Assembly: GCA_963828215.1 (NCBI GenBank)
Contig: CAWHFO010000044.1
Coordinates: 396,091 to 460,090 of the forward strand
Origin: CAVTJL01 sp963828215
GTDB lineage: Bacteria > Pseudomonadota > Alphaproteobacteria > Geminicoccales > Geminicoccaceae
DNA length: 64,000 nucleotides
Direction: 5' to 3'
The notes under the pieces are model-generated. The model ran no database searches. It was not told where the DNA came from and worked only from the letters and a program-made list of their open reading frames with translations. Positions 1-8,496 of this stretch are shown here, piece by piece. Position 1 is the stretch's first letter. Each line of letters starts with the position of its first letter. The translations under genes and the position numbers were made by a program.

Positions 1-70
1 GTCGTCCACCTCGCATGTCGGTCTGCTCAACTGACGGCCAGCCGCCAGGCACCTGTCTGATATCCGACGA

Positions 71-101
71 AAGGGGGCGCTCGACGAGAGCGCCCCCCTT
101 T
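71..101. terminator. Strong GC-rich hairpin, likely terminator
   Basis: Perfect 12-bp inverted repeat (arms 71-82 and 88-100) around the 5-nt loop GACGA, with a short T tract on the right and, read on the minus strand, CTTTCG on the left. It lies just beyond the 3' end of the minus-strand gene ending at 153, so it probably ends that transcript and perhaps one entering from the left. Seen directly; function inferred. Confidence 0.65.
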
Positions 102-152
102 CCCGTTGGCGCCCACGCCGGGGCGCGCGTCGCGCCGGTCGCCCGGCAGCGC

Positions 153-602
153 TCAGGCGAGCATGGCGATCGGCGAGGCCTCGGTGCTCATGAAGACGGC
201 GAGCGCGCGCTCGTGGGTGCGAAGCCGCAGCAGCGACAGGGCGGCGAGATCGACCAGGCCGGAGCCGAGCTCGGCGGCCGCCTCGACGGCGTCGCTCAGC
301 TCCTGCTCCAGCGCCCGGGTCGCCTCGATCGCGACCGCGAGGCGCCCGGAAAAGCTCTGAAGGGTGGGCTGATCGCCGGAATCCCGGATCGCGTCCCCTG
401 CCTCGGAAGGCAGCACGCCCTGCGCGAGCAGAGCCTGAACCACCTGCTCGACCATCAGGACGAGGACGCCGTGGAAGTCCTTGAGCTGCTCGGTCCAGGC
501 CGGCTCCGGGCTCGCCAGATAGGCCGAGGCGACCGCCCCGGCGGCGATCTGGGCCTTGCCCGCGATCTCGAGGAGGCAACTGATCTCGGCGCGTCGGCTC
601 AT
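153..602 (-). CDS. Hypothetical protein, 149 aa
   Basis: I do not recognise the family. The product is an acidic, Ala/Leu-rich, apparently all-helical cytoplasmic protein with no signal peptide or membrane segment. I chose the ATG at 602 (protein begins MSRRAEISC) rather than the longer in-frame start at 620 because a good Shine-Dalgarno run, GGGGGAGGCGAGG, sits directly before it. Overall look (helices, N-terminal 'LLEIAGKAQIAAGAVASAYL') is like small flagellar or polar-organelle accessory proteins, but that is only an impression. It is monocistronic here and followed by a strong hairpin. Confidence 0.55.
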   Translation of the reverse strand: MSRRAEISCLLEIAGKAQIAAGAVASAYLASPEPAWTEQLKDFHGVLVLMVEQVVQALLAQGVLPSEAGDAIRDSGDQPTLQSFSGRLAVAIEATRALEQELSDAVEAAAELGSGLVDLAALSLLRLRTHERALAVFMSTEASPIAMLA

Positions 603-724
603 CCTCGCCTCCCCCGGCAAAACGGTCGACGCATGAACGTCCCGGCCTGCGTCCGGTTCCTTTCCGCCCGCCCTGGGACCATCATGGCCCCGCTCCTCGG
701 GCGGTATGGCGTGGAAGGCAGGGA

Positions 725-1485
725 ATGGCCCCGATCGATCGCGTCGTCCTGGTCACCGGCGCCGCCAGCGGGATCGGGGCGGCCCTCTGCCGGCGTGTGG
801 CGGCGCCGGCGGTCAGGGTCTCGTCCTGCACACCAGGAGCCGCCGGGACGCAGCTCGAGCGGGTGGCCGAGGCCGCGACCGCCGGCGGGGCCGTCTGTCG
901 CCTGGTCATGGGCGATCTCGGGGAGCCGGAGACGGCGCTCGTCTGGTCGGAACGGCCGTCGACGGGTTCGGCCGGCTCGACGCGCTGGTGGCCAATGCCG
1001 GCTTCGCCGACCGGCGCCCGATCGACCAGCTCGGGGACGCGGACCTCGCCCGCTCGCTCGATCCGATGCTCGGCGGCTTCTTTCGTCTCGCCCGCGCGGC
1101 CCTGCCCCATCTGCGGCGCTCGCCGGCCGGGCGGATCGTCGCGCTCAGCTCCTTCGTGGCGCACGTCTTCCGGCTGGGCGGCACGGCCTTCCCGGCCTCG
1201 GCGGCGGCCCGGGGCGGCCTCGAGGCGCTGGCCCGCTCGCTGGCCGCCCAGCTGGCGCCCGACGGCGTCACCGTGAACTGCGTCGTGCCCGGCTACATCC
1301 GGAAGGACGCCGGTGCGGGGGCGGCGCTCGACGAGGCGGGCCGGGAGCGGGCGCAGACGCAGGTCCCCCTGGGCCGGCTGGGCGAGCCCGCCGAGGTGGC
1401 CGCGGCCATCGCCTTCCTGCTCGGCCCCGACGCCGCCTACATCACCGGGCAGTCCATCCACGTCGACGGCGGGCTAACGCTCTGA
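725..1485 (+). pseudogene. SDR-family oxidoreductase, frameshifted
   Basis: Short-chain dehydrogenase/reductase of about 253 residues, NAD(P)-dependent. The start at 725 follows GGAAGGCAGGGA. The first frame carries the nucleotide-binding motif VTGAASGIGAAL. The rest reads in another frame with the NAG motif (ALVANAG), the Ser region (IVALSSF), the PG motif after strand 6 (VPGYIRK) and the usual C-terminus ITGQSIHVDGG. The catalytic YxxxK is not obvious: 'FPASAAARGG' stands where Y-K is expected, so activity as a classical SDR is doubtful. At least one shift near 930-950 is needed, and probably two more near 810-850. The stop codon overlaps the convergent carboxypeptidase gene by 12 nt. Confidence 0.7.
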
Positions 1486-3123
1486 GCCGGCTGCCGGGGC
1501 CGCCGGCACGATCCGGGCGAAGAGGGCCCGGGCGTCGGCCGAGAAGGCATCGAGGGCCGCGGCATGCGTGTAGAACATGTGCCCGCCCTCGTAGCGCTCC
1601 AGCTCGATCCGGCCGCGCGCCTCCGGGTCGAGCGCCATCTGGTCGACGATGAACCGGCTGGCGAGATAGGGCGTCACGAGGTCGTAGAGCCCGTGCGCGA
1701 CCAGCGCCAGGAGGCCGGGCTGGGTGACGAGGGCGTGCGCCAGGTCGTCGGCGGCGCCGGCACGGCCCTGGCCGCCGCCCTGCTCGCCGCCCCAGCTCCA
1801 GTGCCGGTTCGTCTCGCCGTTCAGCACCACATAGGGGAGGTCGGTCCGCACCTGCAGCTCGCTCCGGGCATAGTCCACGAAGGCCGCCGTCAGGAGGGAG
1901 CCCACCTGGGTCAGCAGGATCCCGGCACCGCGCAGGCTGTCGCTGCCGGGGCTGGGGTCGGGGCTGTCGAGCGACACGTCATAGGGGCTCACGATCCGCG
2001 TCTGGCCCTGGAGCAGCTCCTTGGCATAGCGGCCGATCGTGATCCGCCCCGCGGCCCGGGCCACCACGTCCTCGGGCAGGCCTGCGTAGCGGGCTTCCTC
2101 CGCGTAGAGCTGGCGTTGCGCCGCCGGCGCCATGCCGGCGCCCTCCGCGAGCCCGGGCAGGAGGTCCTGGAGCGCAAAACGCTCGACCTCCGCCAGCGCG
2201 GCGCCGGGCGGGTCGTCGGCCGACGGCGACCAGCGGCCGTGCAGCCGGGCGCCCGCGGCCATCGTCGGCAGCCGGAGGACCCAGGGCATGAGCTGGTAGC
2301 GGTCATTGTCCTGCATCGAGAGCTCGAGCGCCGGGGAGATCATGACGATGGCGCTCGGCGCCACGCCGAAATCGTGGGGCAGGAGGTCGGCCAGGGCGGC
2401 GGCCCGGAAGCCGCCATAGCTCTCGCCGACGATCGCCTTGGGCGACAGCCAGCGGCCGTGATCGGCCAGGAAGCGGCTGATGAAGCCGCCCAGCGACTGG
2501 AGGTCGGCCTGCCGGCTCCAGAACGACCGCTCCGTCTTGTCGGCGTCGGGCCCGGGCACCGCCCGGCTGTAGCCCGTGCCGACCGGGTCGATGAACACGA
2601 GGTCGGTGAAGGCCAGCCAGGTCGCGGGATTGACCTCCAGCCGGGCCGGTGGCGAGGGCGCCCCGCCGTCCGGCAGGAAGGCGATGCGCTTGGGCCCGAG
2701 GGCCCCGAGATGCAAAAACGCCGAGGCGGCGCCCGGACCGCCGTTGAACGCGAAGCTGATCGGCCGGATCTTCGGATCGGCGCCGTCGAGCGCATAGGCC
2801 ACGTAGAACATCTCGGCCTTGGCGGCCTCGGGCGGGCCGGGCACGGGCAGGGTTCCCGCCTCCGCCGTGTAGGCCAGGGTGTGCCCGCCGATCTCGATCG
2901 TGTGGTGGGTGACCGCGGGCGCGATCGCCACGCTGGTCGGCCCGCCCGTCTCGGCCGCTTTCGCCGGCCCGGTCGGCGCGGTCTCGGCCGACGCCGCCGC
3001 GTCGGCAGGAGCGCCAGCAGAAGGAGCGCCAAGGCGAGCTGCCGCAGCCGGGGAGCCTCCTATCACTCGGCAGCCTCGAAGCTCGGGGCCGATCTCCTCG
3101 TCGCGCACGCCGCCCCCCTTCAC
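1474..3123 (-). CDS. S10 serine carboxypeptidase-like protein, 549 aa
   Basis: Bacterial peptidase S10 homologue. The oxyanion/substrate region FAFNGGPGAASAF (about 124-136) and the nucleophile motif GESYGGFR (Ser about 235) are clear. A late HGLYDLVTP (Asp) and GGHMFY (His) complete the expected Ser-Asp-His triad. Such proteins are periplasmic carboxypeptidases. In the annotated frame the N-terminus lacks a signal peptide, but another frame at about 2985-3050 encodes LRQLALALLLLALLP behind AGGAGG. A one-base indel near 2990-3005 has therefore probably hidden the real exported N-terminus, and the GTG at 3123 is provisional. The gene converges with the SDR gene and diverges from the TRAP operon. 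Confidence 0.8.
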   Translation of the reverse strand: MKGGGVRDEEIGPELRGCRVIGGSPAAAARLGAPSAGAPADAAASAETAPTGPAKAAETGGPTSVAIAPAVTHHTIEIGGHTLAYTAEAGTLPVPGPPEAAKAEMFYVAYALDGADPKIRPISFAFNGGPGAASAFLHLGALGPKRIAFLPDGGAPSPPARLEVNPATWLAFTDLVFIDPVGTGYSRAVPGPDADKTERSFWSRQADLQSLGGFISRFLADHGRWLSPKAIVGESYGGFRAAALADLLPHDFGVAPSAIVMISPALELSMQDNDRYQLMPWVLRLPTMAAGARLHGRWSPSADDPPGAALAEVERFALQDLLPGLAEGAGMAPAAQRQLYAEEARYAGLPEDVVARAAGRITIGRYAKELLQGQTRIVSPYDVSLDSPDPSPGSDSLRGAGILLTQVGSLLTAAFVDYARSELQVRTDLPYVVLNGETNRHWSWGGEQGGGQGRAGAADDLAHALVTQPGLLALVAHGLYDLVTPYLASRFIVDQMALDPEARGRIELERYEGGHMFYTHAAALDAFSADARALFARIVPAAPAAGSER

Positions 3124-3408
3124 CGGTCATTGCCCCGCCAAGACCTGCAAGGAGATCGCGCGATATCAAGGCCCATCGGCTCGGCGGTGCGGCCTCGGCG
3201 GGCCGCGCGGGCGCTGCCGCCCTGCCCGGCGCCACCTACGGGCGCCGGCGTGCCCTCGGCCCCGGACGATGCCACCCCAACGGCGCTTCGGAGCGTCTGG
3301 TTCCCCACCTGCCCGATCAGGCTTCAACCCCACGCTCGCTTGACGCGGCGCGCCGGATGAGGGCAGACCAGGGGCAACAGCCGATCGACGATCAGGGAGA
3401 GAGAAGCC

Positions 3409-4410
3409 ATGCGCACCGTCGCGCTCGAGATCGCCGCGTTCGCGCTCGCCGTCGGCGGGCTGGCGGCCGACGCCGCCGCTGCCGATGTCACGCTGAAGGC
3501 CTCGCACCAGTTTCCCGGCGGCAAGGGCGACGTCCGGGACGAGATGGTCCAGATCATCGCACGGGAGGCGAAGAGCGCCGACGTCGGCCTCGACATCCAG
3601 GTCTATCCCGGTGCCTCGCTGGTCAAGGCGCAGGACCAGTGGCAGGCGCTGCAGCGCGGCCAGATCGACATCTCGTCCTTTCCGCTCGACTATGCGAGCG
3701 GGCGGGTGCCGGCCTTCGGGGCCACGCTGATGCCCGGGCTCGTGCTCAGCCACGAGCGGGCCGCCCGGCTCGACAAGTCGCCCTTCATGGCCGACATCAA
3801 GAAGGAGATCGAGGCGAACGGCATCATGGTGCTGGCCGACGCCTGGCTCGCCGGCGCCTTCGGCAGCAAGGACAAGTGCATCCTCGAGCCGGACGACGCC
3901 AAGGGCCTGAAGGTCCGCTCGGCCGGCGCCACCTTCGCCGACATGTGGGCCGGGGCGGGCGCCTCGGTGGTCGGCATCCCCTCGAACGAGGTCTACAACG
4001 CGCTGCAGACCGGGGTGGTCGACGCGACCGACACCTCGACCGGCAGCTTCGTCTCGTTCCGGCTCTACGAGCAGCTCAAGTGCGTCACCGCCCCCGGCGA
4101 CAACGCGCTGTGGTTCATGTACGAGCCCGTGCTGATGTCGAAGCGCAGCTTCGATCATCTGGACAAGAAGCAGCAGGACGCCATCCTGGCGGGCGCCGCC
4201 AAGGCCGAAGCCTATTTCGCGGCACAGAGCAAGAAGCTCGACGAGGACTTCGTCGCCGCCTTCGAGAAGGCCGGGGTCAAGGTCGTCACCATGACGCCCG
4301 AGCAGGTCAAGATGTGGCAGGCGGTCGCCAAGGACACGTCCTACAAGACCTTCGCCAAGCAGGTGCCGGACGGCCAGAAGCTGATCGACGAGGCGCTGGC
4401 GGTCCAGTAG
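3409..4410 (+). CDS. dctP: TRAP transporter substrate-binding protein (DctP family)
   Basis: Periplasmic solute-binding protein of a tripartite TRAP transporter, 333 aa. It starts with a Sec signal peptide ending in ADAAAA and then DVTLKASHQFPGGKGD, the usual first strand. The conserved 'GIPSNEVYNALQTGVVDATDTS' region is the ligand-gating segment with the family's acidic/Asn residues. The ATG at 3409 follows GGGAGAGAGAAGCC. It heads dctP-dctQ-dctM-matB with gaps of 16, -4 and 29 nt, a single transcription unit. Downstream matB suggests malonate as ligand, as in the rhizobial matPQM-matB arrangement, but the sequence alone does not prove it. Confidence 0.9.
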   Translation: MRTVALEIAAFALAVGGLAADAAAADVTLKASHQFPGGKGDVRDEMVQIIAREAKSADVGLDIQVYPGASLVKAQDQWQALQRGQIDISSFPLDYASGRVPAFGATLMPGLVLSHERAARLDKSPFMADIKKEIEANGIMVLADAWLAGAFGSKDKCILEPDDAKGLKVRSAGATFADMWAGAGASVVGIPSNEVYNALQTGVVDATDTSTGSFVSFRLYEQLKCVTAPGDNALWFMYEPVLMSKRSFDHLDKKQQDAILAGAAKAEAYFAAQSKKLDEDFVAAFEKAGVKVVTMTPEQVKMWQAVAKDTSYKTFAKQVPDGQKLIDEALAVQ

Positions 4411-4426
4411 GGGCCGGGCCGCATCG

Positions 4427-4945
4427 ATGGAGCGATTCGCCGCCGTCGTCGAGGCGCTCTCGCGGCTGGCCGGCTACGTCGCGGTCGCTCTGATCGTCGC
4501 CGCGGTGGCGGTCGTCTGCCAGCTCCTGTTCGTCCGCTTCGTCCTGGGCGAGGCGGCGTTCTGGCAGAACGAGTTCGTCACCTTCAGCCTCGTCGCCGCC
4601 ACCTTCCTGGGCGCTCCCTACGTGCTGCTCACCGGCGGCCACGTGAACGTCGACCTCGTGCCCCACTATCTGCCGCCCCGGGCGCGGCGGGCCCTGGCGC
4701 TGCTGGCCGGCCTCGTCGGGATCGGCTTCTGCGCGGTGGTGTTCTGGACCAGCCTGCCCTGGTGGTGGGAGGCCTGGAGCAAGGGCTTCACCACCAGCAC
4801 CCTGTGGCGGGCCCGGCTCTTCATCCCCTACGCCTCGGTGCCGGTCGGGATGGGGCTCCTGATCCTCCAGTACGTGGTCGAGATCTGGGCCGTCGCCGTC
4901 GGCCGGCGGCCGCCCTTCGGGATAGAGGACGGCGACGGGCGGTGA
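4427..4945 (+). CDS. dctQ: TRAP transporter small membrane subunit (DctQ family)
   Basis: 172-aa integral membrane protein with four predicted transmembrane helices. The family hallmark is a tryptophan/glutamate-rich segment between helices 1 and 2 (EAAFWQNEFVTFSLV). It pairs with the large subunit in the Na+-driven TRAP permease. Its TGA stop overlaps the GTG start of dctM (GTGA), so the two membrane subunits are translationally coupled. Confidence 0.88.
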   Translation: MERFAAVVEALSRLAGYVAVALIVAAVAVVCQLLFVRFVLGEAAFWQNEFVTFSLVAATFLGAPYVLLTGGHVNVDLVPHYLPPRARRALALLAGLVGIGFCAVVFWTSLPWWWEAWSKGFTTSTLWRARLFIPYASVPVGMGLLILQYVVEIWAVAVGRRPPFGIEDGDGR

Positions 4946-6255
4946 GCGAGCTCCATCTCGGTCTCCTGATCTGCGGGATCACGCTCGTCGTGCTCGCGAC
5001 CGGCGTGCCGGTGGCCTTCGGCCTCGGCGCGGTGGCGCTGGCCTTCATCGGCCTGCACGACGGCTGGAACGGCCTCGCCTTCACCGCCGACACGCTCTTC
5101 GGCGGGCTCGACGACTTCACGCTCGTCTCGATCCCGATGTTCGTCCTGATGGGCGCCGCCGTGGCCTCGTCCAGGGCCGGCAGCGACCTCTACGAGGCGC
5201 TGGCCCGCTGGCTGCACCGCGTGCCCGGCAGCCTCGTGATCGCCAACATCGGCGCCTGCGCCCTCTTCGCCGCGCTGACCGGCTCGTCGCCCGCCACCTG
5301 CGCCGCGATCGGCAAGATGGGCATTCCCGAGATGCGGGCCCGCGGCTATGCCGCCGACCTCGCCACCGGCTCGATCGCCGCAGGCGGCACGCTCGGCATC
5401 CTCATCCCGCCCTCGATCACGATGATCCTCTACGGCATCGCCAGCGAGACCTCGATCGGCCGCCTGTTCCTCGCCGGCGTGCTGCCCGGCCTCCTGCTGA
5501 CCGGGCTCTTCATCCTCTGGGCGCTGTTCCTGAGCTGGCGGCGCGGCACGCTCGCCGGCGCCGCCCGCCGCTACAGCCTGGCCGAGCAGCTGGCGGTGGT
5601 GCCGCGCGTGCTGCCCTTCCTCCTGGTCATCGTCGGCGTCGTCTACGCGCTCTACGGCGGCATCGCCACGCCGTCCGAGGCGGCGGGCGTGGGCGCCGTG
5701 CTCTGCCTCCTCCTCGTCGTCCTGATCTACGGCCTCTGGCGGCCGGCCGACCTCTGGCCGATCTTCCGGGACACGCTCCGCGAGTCGGTGATGATCCTGA
5801 TGATCATCGGCACCTCGATCCTCTTCGGCTACATGCTGACCAGCCTCTACGTCACCCAGTCGGTCGCCGCCTGGATCGGCGGGCTCGAGGTCGGCCGCTG
5901 GGTGCTCCTCGGCTGGATCAACGTCTTTCTGCTCGTGGCCGGCTGCTTCCTGCCGCCCGCCGCGATCATCCTGATGACCACGCCGATCCTCCTGCCGATC
6001 ATCACGGCCGCCGGCTTCGACCCGATCTGGTTCGGCGTCATCCTGACGCTCAACATGGAGCTCGGCTTGATCACGCCGCCCGTCGGGCTCAATCTCTATG
6101 TCATCAATGGCATCGTGCCGGACGTCCGGCTGCCGACCGTGCTCTGGGGATCGCTGCCGTTCATGCTCTGCATGGTGGTGGCGATGGTCATCCTCTGCAT
6201 CTTCCCGGGCATCGCCACCTGGCTGCCGACCGCCCTGATGGGCACGGCTCTCTGA
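4942..6255 (+). CDS. dctM: TRAP transporter large permease subunit (DctM family)
   Basis: 437-aa multi-spanning permease (about 12 helices) that forms the Na+/solute pathway. Family signatures include 'TGSSPATCAAIGKMGIPEM' and 'GGTLGILIPPSITMILYG'; the second half repeats the fold with 'LNMELGLITPPVGLNLYV'. I use the GTG at 4942, which overlaps the dctQ stop, because the protein then begins at the first helix as in homologues; the open frame extends further upstream without meaning. Confidence 0.9.
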   Translation: MSELHLGLLICGITLVVLATGVPVAFGLGAVALAFIGLHDGWNGLAFTADTLFGGLDDFTLVSIPMFVLMGAAVASSRAGSDLYEALARWLHRVPGSLVIANIGACALFAALTGSSPATCAAIGKMGIPEMRARGYAADLATGSIAAGGTLGILIPPSITMILYGIASETSIGRLFLAGVLPGLLLTGLFILWALFLSWRRGTLAGAARRYSLAEQLAVVPRVLPFLLVIVGVVYALYGGIATPSEAAGVGAVLCLLLVVLIYGLWRPADLWPIFRDTLRESVMILMIIGTSILFGYMLTSLYVTQSVAAWIGGLEVGRWVLLGWINVFLLVAGCFLPPAAIILMTTPILLPIITAAGFDPIWFGVILTLNMELGLITPPVGLNLYVINGIVPDVRLPTVLWGSLPFMLCMVVAMVILCIFPGIATWLPTALMGTAL

Positions 6256-6284
6256 TTCTTCCGCTTTCGGATCCTGGTCTCGAC

Positions 6285-7815
6285 ATGAGCAACAATCTCT
6301 TCGGCTTTCTCCGTCGCCATTTCCCGAGCGACCCCGATCGCACCGTCATCGAGACCGGCGAGGGCCGGCGTATCGGCTATGGGGAGCTCGATCGATTCCG
6401 CTGGCCGCGTGGCCAATCTCCTGACCGGGCTCGGCCTCGAGCCCGGCGACCGCGTCGCCGTCCAGGTCGAGAAGTCGCCCGAGGCGCTGATCCTCTATCT
6501 CGGCACGGTCCGTGCCGGCGGCGTCTTCCTGCCGCTCAATACCGGCTACACCGCCCACGAGCTGGCCTATTTCCTCGGCGACGCCGAGCCCCGCATCGTG
6601 GTCTGCCGCCCCGCGGACGCGGGCTCCATGGGCAAGATCGCCACCAAGGCCGGCGTCCTGCACGTCCTGACCCTGGGCGAGAGCGGCGACGGCACGCTCA
6701 TGGAGAAGGTGGCGGACACCCCCGGCGCATTTGCGGACGTGCCGCGCGGGGCGGACGATCTGGCCGCCATCCTCTACACCTCGGGCACCACCGGCCGGTC
6801 CAAGGGCGCCATGCTGACCTGCCGGAATCTCGCCTCCAACGCCTCGACCCTGAAGGACTATTGGCGCTTCACCGAGGCCGACGTGCTGCTCCACGCGCTG
6901 CCGATCTTCCACACCCACGGCCTCTTCACTGCGAGCAACACGCTGCTCGCGGCCGGCGGCTCGATGCTGTTCCTGCCCCGCTTCGACATCGAGAGCGTGA
7001 TCCGCCTGCTGCCGCGGGCGACGGCGATGATGGGCGTGCCGACCTTCTACACGCGCCTCTTGTCCGACCTCCGCTTCACCCGCGACCTGACCTCGCACAT
7101 GCGTCTCTTCACCTCCGGCTCCGCGCCCTTGTTGGCCGAGACCCACAGGGAGTTCGCCCAGCGCACCGGCCATGCCATCCTCGAGCGCTACGGCATGACC
7201 GAGACCAACATGAACACGTCCAATCCCTATGAGGGCGACCGGGTCCCCGGCACCGTCGGCTTTCCCCTGCCGGGAATCCTGCTGCGGGTGGCCGAGCCCG
7301 ACACGGGCGAGCCGCTCGCGGCCGGCGAGATCGGCGTGATCGAGGTCAAGGGCCCGAACGTCTTCAAGGGCTATTGGCGGATGCCGGAGAAGACAGCGGC
7401 GGAGCTCAGGCCGGACGGGTTCTTCGTCACCGGCGACCTGGGGCTCATCGACGAGCGGGGCTACGTCCACATCGTCGGCCGGGCCAAGGACCTGGTGATC
7501 TCGGGCGGCTACAACGTCTATCCGAAAGAGGTCGAGAGCGAGATCGACCAGATCCCGGGCGTGCTCGAATCGGCCGTGATCGGCGTGCCGCACCCGGATT
7601 TCGGCGAAGGCGTGACGGCCGTGGTCGTGCCGAAGGCCGGCCGGAAGCTCGCCGAGACCGACATCCTGGCGCCGCTCGCCAGCCGCCTCGCCAAGTACAA
7701 GCTGCCGAAGCGCATCCTGTTCGTCGACGCCCTGCCGCGAAACACCATGGGCAAAGTCCAGAAGAACCTGCTCAGGGACCGCTTCGCCGAGATCTACGCC
7801 TCGCCCAGGCGCTGA
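6285..7815 (+). CDS. matB: Malonyl-CoA synthetase MatB, one frameshift near the start
   Basis: ANL-superfamily acyl-CoA synthetase of about 509 residues that makes malonyl-CoA from malonate, ATP and CoA. It has the P-loop LYTSGTTGRSKGAM, the GMTET motif (ERYGMTETNMNTSNP), the hinge GDLGLIDERGY and the C-terminal Lys motif NTMGKVQK. The N-terminus (MSNNLFGFLRR) and 'GDRVAVQVEKSPEALILYL' are close to rhizobial MatB as I recall it. The first 37 codons are out of frame with the rest. Removing one T of the TT at 6396-6397 restores GELDRSAGRVAN, so a sequencing or single-base error is likely. It follows the TRAP genes by 29 nt and its 3' end overlaps the convergent EI24 gene by 22 nt. No malonyl-CoA decarboxylase (matA) is seen. 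Confidence 0.85.
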
Positions 7816-8480
7816 AGGGTGCCGCCGGCGCGGGTCCGGCTCAGGCGGTGGGTCATGAAGGCGGCGCCGATCACCGGGGCCGCGAGATTGAGGATCGGCA
7901 CGGCCAGGAGGGCGGCGATCACCGCCCCGCCGCTCCAGTAGGTCCAGCGCGCCGCCCGCCGCGTGGGCGCCAGCGCCTCCGGCGCCACCCGGCGCTGCGC
8001 CACCAGCTCGAAATATTCGCGGCCGACCAGATAGCCGTTCAGCAACAGCCAGAACGGCAGATTGACGAGCGGCAGGAAATAGAGGGGCAGGGCCAGGAGA
8101 TTGAGCAGCAGCGAGATGCCGAGCAGGCGCAGCGCGGCCAGCGCCTGCTCGGCGAGCGGCACCCGGCGCGGCGGCGGCAGGCCCGGATAGAAGCGCGCCT
8201 CGGTGAGGTCGACGACGCGCTCGAGAAAGAGGCTCGAGACGGCCACCACCACGCTCGGGAACAGGAACCAGGCGACCACCAGGGAGCCGAGGGCGCCCAG
8301 AACCTCGATCGTCCTGTTGAGCCAGCCGTGGCTCGTCGCCGCGACCTCGGCCAGAAGCACGTCGACGCCCAGGCCGAGCAGGACGAGGGTCACGAGCGAC
8401 AGCCCGACGCCCAGCCAGACCACGCCCCGGGCACGGCGGTCGCCGAGGGCGCCGATCGCGCGCGCGAGGTCCCCGATCAT
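7794..8480 (-). CDS. EI24/CysZ-like inner-membrane protein, 228 aa
   Basis: Integral membrane protein of the EI24 domain family (CysZ-type). It has four or more hydrophobic segments, and a central re-entrant region with 'LLGISLLLNLLALPLYFLP' followed by the typical NGYLVGREYFELVAQRR. CysZ proteins move sulfate; distant members have unknown cargo, so the substrate is not assigned. I chose the ATG at 8480 because upstream sequence is Arg-rich shadow coding. It lies 16 nt after the amidase stop on the same strand, so the two form a small operon, and it overlaps the end of matB. Confidence 0.75.
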   Translation of the reverse strand: MIGDLARAIGALGDRRARGVVWLGVGLSLVTLVLLGLGVDVLLAEVAATSHGWLNRTIEVLGALGSLVVAWFLFPSVVVAVSSLFLERVVDLTEARFYPGLPPPRRVPLAEQALAALRLLGISLLLNLLALPLYFLPLVNLPFWLLLNGYLVGREYFELVAQRRVAPEALAPTRRAARWTYWSGGAVIAALLAVPILNLAAPVIGAAFMTHRLSRTRAGGTLQRLGEA

Positions 8481-8496
8481 CCGGCTTCCGGCACGC

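Noticed and set aside
15..1652. Long plus-strand open frame over the first 1.6 kb
   Set aside because: Arg/Gly/Pro-rich shadow of high-GC genes; no family resemblance, and it overlaps the supported minus-strand gene and the SDR.
1564..3360. 598-codon plus-strand frame opposite the S10 peptidase
   Set aside because: Shadow composition; the minus strand carries the S10 catalytic motifs.
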